This document shows, one piece after another, positions 44,022 to 51,582 of a stretch of 64,000 nt of DNA. The position numbers were made by a program, and so were the translations under genes. This DNA comes from BRH-c25 sp035627615 (lineage in GTDB: Bacteria; Bacillota; Clostridia; Lutisporales; Lutisporaceae): assembly GCA_035627615.1 (NCBI GenBank), contig DASPLL010000008.1:10239-74238 (forward strand). The letters run 5' to 3'. The notes under the pieces are model-generated. The model saw nothing but the letters and a program-made list of their open reading frames with translations. It was not told the DNA's origin and did no database searches. Within the stretch, counting starts at the first letter, position 1. Every line of letters starts with the position of its first letter.

Positions 44022-44139
44022 CGGCATCTATGAATTGGTTTAGTAATTTATTAATTATCTAAATGGATAAAATAAAAATATGTCGTGAAGCTGAATGTTA
44101 ATTAAAAATGCAGCTGATTTTTGAAAGGAGTATTTATTA

Positions 44140-44466
44140 GTGAGTAAGAATATAAAAATAGTTAATCAGAAAAATTTTGATAATGAAGTGTTAAAGGCAA
44201 ACAAGCCAGTATTGGTAGACTTCTGGGCAGCATGGTGCGGTCCGTGCAGGATGGTGGCTCCGGTCATCGACCAGTTGGCTGATGAATACGAAGGAAAGCT
44301 TGAGATAGCAAAGGTAAACGTTGACGAAAACCCTGAGCTTGCAGGCAAGTATGACATTATGAGCATACCATCGGTATTTCTGTTCAACAATGGAAGTAAG
44401 GTGGATGGAGTAATTGGTGCAAGACCCAAACAGATATTTGACGATATGTTAAAAAAGCATATATAA
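44140..44466 (+). CDS. trxA: Thioredoxin
   Basis: 108 residues, complete thioredoxin fold with the active site FWAAWCGPCRMVAP and cis-proline in MSIPSVFLF. GTG start with AAAGGAG nine bases upstream. General thiol reductant; possibly part of the response to the persulfide/metal sensor upstream. Confidence 0.95.
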   Translation: MSKNIKIVNQKNFDNEVLKANKPVLVDFWAAWCGPCRMVAPVIDQLADEYEGKLEIAKVNVDENPELAGKYDIMSIPSVFLFNNGSKVDGVIGARPKQIFDDMLKKHI

Positions 44467-44471
44467 ATATC

Positions 44472-44510
44472 AGAAGCACTTATGAGCAATTATAAGTGCT
44501 TCTAATATTT
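44472..44510 (+). terminator. Terminator after trxA
   Basis: AGAAGCACTTAT (44472-44483) and ATAAGTGCTTCT (44492-44503), a perfect 12-bp stem with an 8-nt loop; the tail is only moderately T-rich. Confidence 0.7.
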
Positions 44511-44653
44511 ATATTAGGAAATGTAATGTAGTAAAGTGACAGTATGGCTTTATTGGTATATGTTTCTATGTTATGATTAATTCTAATCGATTATTAAGCG
44601 GTCACATATTAAGGGATAATACTATATATATAATAAAACAGGAGGAAAAACAT

Positions 44654-45895
44654 ATGAAACTTGATACTATCAAAACCTTTGACGGAGAAATTGCTGAAGC
44701 GATTTTAAAGGAACTAGACAGGGAAAGAGACAAGATAGAGCTTATAGCCTCGGAAAATTTCGTATCTCCTGCTGTAATGGAAGCTCTTGGTACAGTGCTC
44801 ACGAACAAATATGCCGAAGGATACCCTGGCAAAAGGTACTATGGAGGCTGCGAATATGTCGATATAGTTGAGAATATTGCCAGAGATAGAATGAAAGCTC
44901 TGTTTGGAGCAGAACACGCAAATGTTCAGCCACATTCCGGTTCCAGTGCAAATGAAGCAGTATATTTTACAGTACTTGAGCCTGGAGATGTTGTTATGGG
45001 AATGAACCTGTCCCATGGAGGGCACCTTACCCATGGAAGTCCTGTAAATATCTCAGGAAAGTATTATAAATTCATTCATTATGGAGTTTCTGAAAGCACA
45101 GGCAGGATCGATTATGATAATGTCAGGGCAATAGCTAAGGAAAGCAAGCCAAAGCTCATTGTGGCAGGTGCAAGTGCGTATGCAAGAGCTATAGACTTCA
45201 AAGCCTTTAAAGATATAGCAGACGAGGTAGGAGCGCTTCTGATGGTGGATATGGCACATATTGCCGGTATTGTTGCTGTGGGACTGCATCAAAGCCCGGT
45301 GCCCTATGCGGATTTTGTGACTACAACGACCCATAAGACCTTAAGGGGGCCAAGAGGTGGAGCGATACTCTGCAAACAGGAATATGCAAAGGCGATAGAC
45401 AAGTCTATTTTCCCGGGAATGCAGGGGGGACCGCTGATGCATACCATTGCAGCAAAGGCGGTATGCTTCAAGGAAGCTATGAGTGATGAATTCAAGGTAT
45501 ACATCAAACAGGTACTGAAGAATGCTGCTGTACTGGCTGATGCATTAATAGCAAATGGGATTGATATAGTTTCGGGCGGAACAGATAATCACCTTATGCT
45601 GCTTGATCTTAGAAACAAGAATATAACCGGTAAGGATGCAGAGCATCTCCTCGATGATATAGGAATAACTACTAATAAGAATACAATTCCCCTTGATCCC
45701 CAGAGTCCTTTCATAACCAGCGGACTGAGGGTAGGTACGGCTGCTGTGACTACAAGAGGCTTCAAGGAAGAGGACATGAAGGAGATAGCGGACATAATCG
45801 CCCTGGCTATTACAAAGCCGGATTCAAAGGCAGAATGCAGCAGCAGGGTAAAAACGCTGTGCAGCAAGTATCCATTGTATCCGGAATTTAAGTAG
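44654..45895 (+). CDS. glyA: Serine hydroxymethyltransferase
   Basis: About 413 residues. Converts serine and tetrahydrofolate to glycine and methylene-THF. The PLP lysine is in VTTTTHKTLRGPRGG; ELIASENFVSPAV, YAEGYPGKRYYGGCE and GTDNHLMLLDL are standard. ATG 44654 follows GGAGG; the open frame upstream is not conserved. May link to amino-acid fermentation via glycine/serine. Confidence 0.95.
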   Translation: MKLDTIKTFDGEIAEAILKELDRERDKIELIASENFVSPAVMEALGTVLTNKYAEGYPGKRYYGGCEYVDIVENIARDRMKALFGAEHANVQPHSGSSANEAVYFTVLEPGDVVMGMNLSHGGHLTHGSPVNISGKYYKFIHYGVSESTGRIDYDNVRAIAKESKPKLIVAGASAYARAIDFKAFKDIADEVGALLMVDMAHIAGIVAVGLHQSPVPYADFVTTTTHKTLRGPRGGAILCKQEYAKAIDKSIFPGMQGGPLMHTIAAKAVCFKEAMSDEFKVYIKQVLKNAAVLADALIANGIDIVSGGTDNHLMLLDLRNKNITGKDAEHLLDDIGITTNKNTIPLDPQSPFITSGLRVGTAAVTTRGFKEEDMKEIADIIALAITKPDSKAECSSRVKTLCSKYPLYPEFK

Positions 45896-46028
45896 GGGCG
45901 ATTCATGAATCGCCCGTACAGGCTTCGAAGGGTTGCTCAAATCCGCGCAACCCGAAACGCGTAATGCGCAACGGGATCTGTCAGGAATACCCGGAATCAT
46001 TACCCATTACCCATTGCCTATTGCCCAT
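45896..46028. repeat. Composite intergenic repeat: GGGCGATT palindrome plus GCTTCGAAG element (copy 3)
   Basis: GGGCGATTCATGAATCGCCC (45896-45915) is a perfect 20-bp palindrome. It is followed by the core GGCTTCGAAGGGTTGCTCAA (TTCGAA at 45924-45929), then GCG-rich and tandem ATTACCC/ATTGCCC units (about 45999-46027). Confidence 0.6.
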
Positions 46029-46050
46029 CCAATAATATAATTGCTATAAT
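46021..46050 (+). promoter_or_regulatory. Candidate promoter for the sigma54 activator gene
   Basis: Extended -10 TTGCTATAAT (46041-46050) with TATAAT at 46045-46050; a weak TTGCCC lies 18 bp upstream. Confidence 0.45.
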
Positions 46051-46092
46051 AAAGATATGTCCAATATGAATATCATTGGCCATATCTTTTTC
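46051..46092 (+). terminator. Hairpin in the leader of the activator gene
   Basis: AAAGATATG-T-CCAAT (46051-46065) pairs with ATTGG-C-CATATCTTT (46075-46089), followed by TTTC. If transcription starts at the TATAAT just upstream, it would form at the mRNA 5' end; otherwise it may terminate glyA transcription. Confidence 0.6.
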
Positions 46093-46110
46093 ATTCAGTG
46101 AGGTAATCAT

Positions 46111-47517
46111 ATGACGATGAATCTGATTTACAAGTCAATTATCGACACCATATTAAAGAATATAGATATCGGGATAAATGTAGTTGATGAGACAGGCAGG
46201 ACCATCATCTACAATGAGGCTATGGCCGATCTGGAGGGGTTGGATGTCAACGAGGTCATGGGCAAAAGCATACTGGATATTTTCCCGAGCCTGACTCCGG
46301 AAACCAGCACCATGCTTACGGTGCTCAAAACCGGCAAGCCTATATATAACCGTTCTCAGACATATTTGAACAACAAAGGAAAACAAATAAATACAGTAAA
46401 CAGTACTATACCCATTATGATCGCTCCGGGAAAGCATGGGGCATTGGAAATGGCAAAGAATATCACGAAGGAAAAGGAGCTTTCCGATAAGCTGGTATAC
46501 CTGCAGCAGGAGCTGGCAAGCAAGGATATCGATGATAAGAACCTTAAAGGCTACACCTTCAGGAACCTGATCGGAGAGGATGAGAAATTCCATAGCACCA
46601 TTGAAATAGCAAGAAAGGCGGCTCTGTCCTCCTCTACGGTATTAATATACGGTGAAACAGGTACGGGGAAGGAGCTTTTTGCGCAGAGCATACACAATGA
46701 GAGCAGCAGAAAGCACAAGCCGTTTATAGCGCAGAATTGTGCGGCTCTGCCTGAGTCTCTGCTTGAAGGGATACTTTTCGGAACAGTGAAAGGAAGCTTC
46801 ACCGGCGCAATAAACAGGCCTGGCCTGTTTGAACAGGCAAACGGCGGCACGCTGCTGCTGGATGAAATAAACTCCATGGGCCAGCAGCTCCAGGCCAAGC
46901 TTCTGAGAGTACTTCAGGAAGGGTATGTAAGAAGAGTCGGAGGTCTTTCCGACATTCCTATTGATGTCAGGATACTGGCAACAACAAATGAAAGCCATTC
47001 AAACATCCTGCAGAAAGGGATCTTAAGAAAGGACCTGTATTACAGGCTGAACGTAATATCAGTGAATATCCCTTCACTGAGGGAAAGAAAAAGTGACATA
47101 ACTCTTCTGACGGAGTATTTCATTAAAAAATACAACAGCATACTCCAGAAGGACGTATGGTATGTTTCAAATGAGGTAAAGGAAGCTTTCCAGCATTATG
47201 AATGGCCGGGCAATGTAAGGGAGCTGGAGAACATAATAGAAAGTGCAATAAACATGATCAACAGCGGGCACATCATAAAGCCCGAGCATATTTCACCCGA
47301 TATGCACCAGCTGTTATTCAAATCCACCAGAAAAATGCACGGTCTGCATCTGGATGAAGACCAGCCTTTGGACAAAGTACTGGAGGAGGTTGAAAAGTCG
47401 CTGATAATGGAGGCTTTGCAGCAATGTGACAATAATATATCCCGGAGCGCGGATAGGCTTGGAATAAAGCGCCAGACCCTGCAGCACAAGCTGAAGAGGT
47501 ATGGGATAAAGCTGTAG
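46111..47517 (+). CDS. Sigma54-dependent transcriptional activator, RocR-like
   Basis: 468 residues. N-terminal PAS sensor (about residues 10-110, NIDIGINVVDETGRTIIYNEAM), then the AAA+ domain: Walker A GETGTGKE, the sigma54-contacting loop as GSFTGA (classic GAFTGA with A to S), and Walker B GGTLLLDEIN. The C-terminal Fis-type HTH is SRSADRLGIKRQTLQHKLKRYGI. GTVKGSFTGAINRPGLFEQ resembles B. subtilis RocR, which activates arginine/ornithine catabolism. A near-perfect -24/-12 promoter precedes the ornithine operon about 1.5 kb downstream, making this its likely activator. Confidence 0.9.
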   Translation: MTMNLIYKSIIDTILKNIDIGINVVDETGRTIIYNEAMADLEGLDVNEVMGKSILDIFPSLTPETSTMLTVLKTGKPIYNRSQTYLNNKGKQINTVNSTIPIMIAPGKHGALEMAKNITKEKELSDKLVYLQQELASKDIDDKNLKGYTFRNLIGEDEKFHSTIEIARKAALSSSTVLIYGETGTGKELFAQSIHNESSRKHKPFIAQNCAALPESLLEGILFGTVKGSFTGAINRPGLFEQANGGTLLLDEINSMGQQLQAKLLRVLQEGYVRRVGGLSDIPIDVRILATTNESHSNILQKGILRKDLYYRLNVISVNIPSLRERKSDITLLTEYFIKKYNSILQKDVWYVSNEVKEAFQHYEWPGNVRELENIIESAINMINSGHIIKPEHISPDMHQLLFKSTRKMHGLHLDEDQPLDKVLEEVEKSLIMEALQQCDNNISRSADRLGIKRQTLQHKLKRYGIKL

Positions 47518-47565
47518 GAGATTTAAATTTTAGTTTCCTGTTTTTATTTGACAAAGTAGAAAATT

Positions 47566-47781
47566 GGAGCAAGCATGTCATAGCCACGTATACGTATACA
47601 GAAATTGATGGCACTAGTTCACTACGCCTAAGAAAATCCTAGCGCCTTAAAATGGTCATCCTTGACCTTTAAGGCTTGCTTCGGCATCCGTGCCTCGCAT
47701 ACGGATGTTTCAAAGGCTCCGTTCACAAGAGCCATTCACAATTTCTGTATAAGTTTACTTAGGCTATGACACGCTTGCTCC
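47566..47781. repeat. Second large imperfect palindrome with branched interior
   Basis: Fills the gap between convergent activator and PHP genes. GGAGCAAGCATGTCATAGCC (47566-47585) matches the complement of 47762-47781 at 19 of 20, and TATACAGAAATTG (47595-47607) matches 47739-47751 perfectly. The interior has two hairpins: GCCTTAAA/TTTAAGGC with inner GGTCA/TGACC, and CATCCGT/ACGGATG. The overall plan (long stem, two inner hairpins) is like the element at 20239-20535. It may also act as a bidirectional terminator. Confidence 0.72.
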
Positions 47782-47816
47782 TTAGTTTGTTTTTATTCTA
47801 CAGAAGTTGAAGCCCA

Positions 47817-48614
47817 CTATAGTTTAATAAACACTGGCTTCCTATTCTTAAATATCGTATAATACTTGAAGCCCATATCCGAAAGCATTTCGCCGGCTTC
47901 TTTGAATCTGTAGCCTAGTGTGTCGGGACTGTGGGAATCTGAGCCTATGGTGACTATTTCGCCTCCTAACTGCTTATACAGCCTGAGTATTTCCGGCAGG
48001 GGATGGAAGGAGGAAAGTCCGTAGCGAAGGCCTGAGGTGTTGACCTCTATTCCTTTATGTGCGCGTATAAGGCTTTTAAGCGCATTTTGTATTTGCTCCC
48101 TGTACTGCTCGTAGGAGAAGCTTTCACTGTCCCTGATATAACGCCTGACGCCATCCAGATGCCCCAGCACGTCAAAATTGCTGAAACTTTCAATACACAG
48201 CTGCATTTCCATGAAATAGTTCGTGACAGCCATATCATCCGTCGGCATAGATTTAAGAAAGCCGTCCAGATACATATCCGTCTTATTTACACAGTGTATG
48301 GAGCCAATTATAAAATCATAGCTCCTGTCCCTGATCAGCTCCTGGTTATCAGCCAGTGTGTGCGGCTGCAAACCCAGCTCCACGCCGGCGAATATTTCGA
48401 AGTTCCCTGGCAATGAAGCCCTGATATTGCTTATCTCACTGATATAGTCCCCGTAGGAAAAATCAAAGCTGGCCTGGGGGTTTTCGTAATCAAGATCAAT
48501 ATGATCAGTGAAGCATATTCCGGACAAGCCTATATTTTTTCCCTTCCGTGCCATCGAAAGCATGGATGCGCTTGAATCAGTGGAATAGTGTGAATGGGTG
48601 TGAAAATCGTACAT
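47817..48614 (-). CDS. PHP-domain phosphatase, HisJ-like
   Basis: About 265 residues. Starts MYDFHTHSHYSTDS, the metal-binding HxH of the PHP domain, then CFTDHIDL, GVELGLQPH, IGSIHCV, GHLDGVRRY and SDSHSPDTLG, all metal ligands. Most likely a histidinol-phosphatase; such proteins also act on other phosphates. ATG 48614 has AAGGAG about eight bases upstream; the in-frame ATG at 48620 is too close. Convergent with the activator gene. Confidence 0.85.
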   Translation of the reverse strand: MYDFHTHSHYSTDSSASMLSMARKGKNIGLSGICFTDHIDLDYENPQASFDFSYGDYISEISNIRASLPGNFEIFAGVELGLQPHTLADNQELIRDRSYDFIIGSIHCVNKTDMYLDGFLKSMPTDDMAVTNYFMEMQLCIESFSNFDVLGHLDGVRRYIRDSESFSYEQYREQIQNALKSLIRAHKGIEVNTSGLRYGLSSFHPLPEILRLYKQLGGEIVTIGSDSHSPDTLGYRFKEAGEMLSDMGFKYYTIFKNRKPVFIKL

Positions 48615-48750
48615 AATCATATCTCCTTATGGTGTATATAAAAATAATCACGTGACAAATAATACATACAAGACAATTCTATGATTTGTAAAGAATAAAG
48701 TCAACCGGGAGAGCTGGAAATATAAAGATTGTTGTGCATTCTTCCACTAG

Positions 48751-48766
48751 TGCAAAGAATTTTGCA
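48751..48766. promoter_or_regulatory. Dyad upstream of the ornithine operon (candidate activator site 1)
   Basis: TGCAAAGAATTTTGCA: TGCAAA and TTTGCA around four bases. It lies about 230 bp before the sigma54 promoter, a usual distance for an enhancer. Confidence 0.55.
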
Positions 48767-48830
48767 TATATATTTATTTTTATCCAAAATAGCCATATGT
48801 AAAATAAAAAAAGATATAGCTGCAGCAATT

Positions 48831-48872
48831 AATGCGCAAATAAATTTGCATTAATGCAAAAGTATTTGCGTT
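48831..48872. promoter_or_regulatory. Dyad cluster upstream of the ornithine operon (candidate activator site 2)
   Basis: TTTGCATTAATGCAAA (48845-48860) is a perfect 16-bp palindrome, flanked by TGCGCAAA (48833-48840) and TTTGCG (48865-48870), half-sites of the same motif. It lies about 130 bp upstream of the -24 box. Confidence 0.6.
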
Positions 48873-48983
48873 TAATCAACCTGTTATATTATTCTGAATT
48901 CTGCAATTATTGGAGTGTGACAAAGCAAGCCAGTAAAATCAAGGCGTTTGAATTTGGTTAAATCATTTTTATGCAGCTTCGTT

Positions 48984-49000
48984 TTGGCACGGAGCTTGCT
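48984..49000 (+). promoter_or_regulatory. Sigma54 (-24/-12) promoter of the ornithine operon
   Basis: TTGGCACGGAGCTTGCT matches the -24/-12 consensus (TGGCAC-N5-TTGCW); the GG (48986-48987) and GC (48998-48999) are 12 bp apart as required. It lies 48 bases before the ord1 ATG. Confidence 0.93.
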
Positions 49001-49047
49001 AAATATAATAGCAAGTGACTCTAATTATGATTAGGAGGTTTAACTTA

Positions 49048-50094
49048 ATGAGAAAAGAAAATGTAAAGGTAATTATCTGGGGCTTAGGCGCTATGGGCGG
49101 TGGAATCGCAGATATGCTTCTCAAAAAGAAAGGCGTGGAAATCGTTGGTGCCGTTGGGCGTGGAGCTAAAATCGGCAAGAGCATGTATGACTTCATAAAG
49201 ACTGAAAGAGGCAGCAGACCGGATGTAAAAATCGGTGCCCTGGAAGATGTGGTAAAAGAAAATGCGGCTGATGTTGTTCTTATTTGTACAGATTCCTTTA
49301 CTAGAAATGCATTTGACAAGATAAAATACTGTCTGGAAAGAAAGATAAATGTCATATCCAGTGCAGAGGAAATGGCATATCCGAAAGCTCAGGAGCCTGA
49401 ACTTGCAAAGGAACTGGATAAGATTGCAAAGGCTAATGGTGTGACAGTACTTGGAACAGGTATAAACCCCGGACTTATGATGGATCTTCTTGTTGTAATT
49501 TTCACAGGTGCATGCGAGGAAGTGGAGCATATTACTGCCAGACGTGTAAACAGTCTGTCTCCTTTCGGACCTGCTGTTATGGAAGAGCAGGGCATAGGCA
49601 TAACAGTCGATGAGTTCAAGAAGGGTGTTGAAACAGGAAAGCTTGCAGGGCATGTAGGTTTTGCGGAATCCATAGGAATGATATCGGATGCTATAGGCTG
49701 GAAGCTCAGCGATTTCAAACAGAGCATGGAACCAATAGTAACTGAGGTTGACAGAAAGTCGCCCTACGGCTTTGCAAAAGCAGGCGACGTAGCAGGCTGC
49801 GCAATGAAAGGCTATGGTTACGTTGACGGTGAGCTCAAGATAGAAATGGATCATCCGCAGCAGATCGAGCCGCAGCTTGCCGGTGTAGAAACAGGAGATT
49901 ATGTAATAATAAAGGGTACACCAAACGTGAATATGGCCAACAAACCGGAAATACCCGGTGGAATAGGCACAATTGCAATGTGCGTGAATATGATTCCACA
50001 TGTTATAAATGCAAGACCGGGCCTGAAGACTATGATAGATCTTCCGGTACCAAGAGCAATTATGGGCGACATGAGGGAAATGATAGAAGAATAG
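49048..50094 (+). CDS. ord: 2,4-diaminopentanoate dehydrogenase, copy 1
   Basis: About 348 residues. Oxidises 2,4-diaminopentanoate to 2-amino-4-ketopentanoate, reducing NAD(P)+. Rossmann motif VKVIIWGLGAMGGGIADMLL at the N-terminus, then the conserved VISSAEEMAYP, VLGTGINPGLMMDLL and RVNSLSPFGPAVMEEQG. At the end of the second beta strand it reads AVGRGAK, with no acidic residue and a basic side chain, which usually favours NADP+. ATG 49048 follows AGGAGG. First gene of the sigma54-driven operon. Confidence 0.92.
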   Translation: MRKENVKVIIWGLGAMGGGIADMLLKKKGVEIVGAVGRGAKIGKSMYDFIKTERGSRPDVKIGALEDVVKENAADVVLICTDSFTRNAFDKIKYCLERKINVISSAEEMAYPKAQEPELAKELDKIAKANGVTVLGTGINPGLMMDLLVVIFTGACEEVEHITARRVNSLSPFGPAVMEEQGIGITVDEFKKGVETGKLAGHVGFAESIGMISDAIGWKLSDFKQSMEPIVTEVDRKSPYGFAKAGDVAGCAMKGYGYVDGELKIEMDHPQQIEPQLAGVETGDYVIIKGTPNVNMANKPEIPGGIGTIAMCVNMIPHVINARPGLKTMIDLPVPRAIMGDMREMIEE

Positions 50095-50105
50095 AAGCAG
50101 AAACC

Positions 50106-50146
50106 GAGGGACATAGGGTTTATGGGATTACATAAATATGTCCCTC
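50106..50146 (+). promoter_or_regulatory. Intercistronic hairpin between the two ord genes
   Basis: GAGGGACATA (50106-50115) pairs perfectly with TATGTCCCTC (50137-50146); inside, TTTATG pairs with CATAAA. There is no T-run, so it may be an mRNA processing or stability element. Confidence 0.6.
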
Positions 50147-50206
50147 ATAAAATGTTGAAGCAATATTACCAGCATGATTCATAATAGGAAAAGGAGTCGA
50201 AAACAG

Positions 50207-51256
50207 GTGGAAAATGTAAAAGTAGCAATTTGGGGATTTGGAGCGATGGGAAGCGGTATGGCAAGAATGCTTCTCACAAAACAGGGAGTGGATATAGTCG
50301 GTGTATGCGACATGCATCCTGAGAGAGTAGACAGAAGCATTTATGAAGTATTGAATGTAGCAAGGGAAAACAGACAGGAAGTAATAATAAAAGGCAACAT
50401 TGATGATGTAATATCTGAAGGAAGCTGTGACGTATGCCTTTGTGCGACTGATTCTTATACAGAAAGGGCATTTCCGAAGCTGAAGCATGTACTGGATAAG
50501 AAGATAAATGTAATATCAACGGCAGAGGAAATGGCATATCCACAGGCACAAAACCCTGCTCTTGCTGCTGAATTGGACAGGATAGCACGTGAAAACGGTG
50601 TGACTGTACTTGGAACGGGCATAAATCCAGGTCTTATTATGGATTTGCTGGTCGTATGCCTTACAGGCTGCATGACAGATGTAGAGCATATAGAGGCAAA
50701 AAGAGTAAACAGCCTTTCACCCTTCGGACCTGCGGTAATGGAAGAGCAAGGAGTCGGCATAACTGTTCCAGAGTTTGAGGAAGGCGTTAAGAACGGAACA
50801 CTTGCAGGTCACGTCGGATTTGCTGAGTCTGTAAGGATGATAGGTGATGCAATAGGCTGGGAGGTAAACAAATTTGAACAGCAGATGAAGCCTATTGTTA
50901 CAACAGTGGACAGGAAATCCCCTTATGGGTTTGCAGCCGCAGGCAATGTTGCGGGAGTGAACATGACCGGTCAGGGTTATGTAAATGATGAGGTAAAGAT
51001 CGATATGATACATCCGCAGCAGATTGAGCCGGAGCTGGAGGGGACACATACAGGAGATTATATAACAATAAAGGGCACCCCGGAGGTGAATATGGTAATA
51101 AAGCCTGAGGTGCATGGCGGCCTGGGAACCATAGCAATGTGCGTAAATATGATCCCACAGGTCATTAATTCCGAACCCGGCTTAAAAAGCATGATAGACC
51201 TGCCGGTGCCAAGAGCGGTAATGGGTGATATGAGAAAGTTCATAAAGAGGAAATAA
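50207..51256 (+). CDS. ord: 2,4-diaminopentanoate dehydrogenase, copy 2
   Basis: About 349 residues, strikingly similar to its upstream neighbour through the second half (RVNSLSPFGPAVMEEQG, VDRKSPYGFA, QQIEP, IDLPVPRA) but different after the second beta strand: it reads GVCDMHPERV, with an Asp where copy 1 has Gly. An acidic residue there normally selects NAD+. GTG 50207 has AAGGAG ten bases upstream. C. sticklandii Ord is the characterised relative. Confidence 0.92.
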   Translation: MENVKVAIWGFGAMGSGMARMLLTKQGVDIVGVCDMHPERVDRSIYEVLNVARENRQEVIIKGNIDDVISEGSCDVCLCATDSYTERAFPKLKHVLDKKINVISTAEEMAYPQAQNPALAAELDRIARENGVTVLGTGINPGLIMDLLVVCLTGCMTDVEHIEAKRVNSLSPFGPAVMEEQGVGITVPEFEEGVKNGTLAGHVGFAESVRMIGDAIGWEVNKFEQQMKPIVTTVDRKSPYGFAAAGNVAGVNMTGQGYVNDEVKIDMIHPQQIEPELEGTHTGDYITIKGTPEVNMVIKPEVHGGLGTIAMCVNMIPQVINSEPGLKSMIDLPVPRAVMGDMRKFIKRK

Positions 51257-51270
51257 AGGAGTGTTGTAAA

Positions 51271-51582
51271 ATGAGCTCGGCAAAAAAAGGAGACTGGGTG
51301 CAGATACACCAGATCGTCCTTAAACCTGAGGAGAGAGCTCCGCAGGTTCCGGAGGACACTAAGAAGGTGCCCCTGGAGCTTTGGGTAAAGGGTATAGCTC
51401 TCCGTGATGCAAAAATAGGCACAATAGTTGAAATCAAAACCACTACGGGAAGAAAGGTCAAAGGAGAGCTTATAGCAGTCAATCCAAGATATAAGCATGA
51501 CTTTGGTGAATTTGTACCCGAGCTTCTGAAGGTGGATATGCAGCTTAAGGAAATCCTCTTTGGAGGTGATTCAAATGAGTAA
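51271..51582 (+). CDS. ortA: 2-amino-4-ketopentanoate thiolase, alpha subunit
   Basis: 103 residues. Small subunit of the PLP-dependent thiolase that cleaves 2-amino-4-ketopentanoate with CoA into alanine and acetyl-CoA. It starts MSSAKKGDWVQIHQIVLKPEERAPQVPEDT, as in OrtA, and its 3' end overlaps ortB by 8 bases. Confidence 0.92.
   Translation: MSSAKKGDWVQIHQIVLKPEERAPQVPEDTKKVPLELWVKGIALRDAKIGTIVEIKTTTGRKVKGELIAVNPRYKHDFGEFVPELLKVDMQLKEILFGGDSNE

Noticed and set aside
45930..45990. tRNA gene
   Set aside because: TTCAA/TTCGAA strings recall a T-loop, but no cloverleaf, anticodon stem or acceptor stem could be formed here or in other repeats.
49084..50001. 305-residue minus-strand ORF opposite ord1
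   Set aside because: It is antisense to a clear gene, has no ribosome site and an atypical, cysteine/tyrosine-rich composition.
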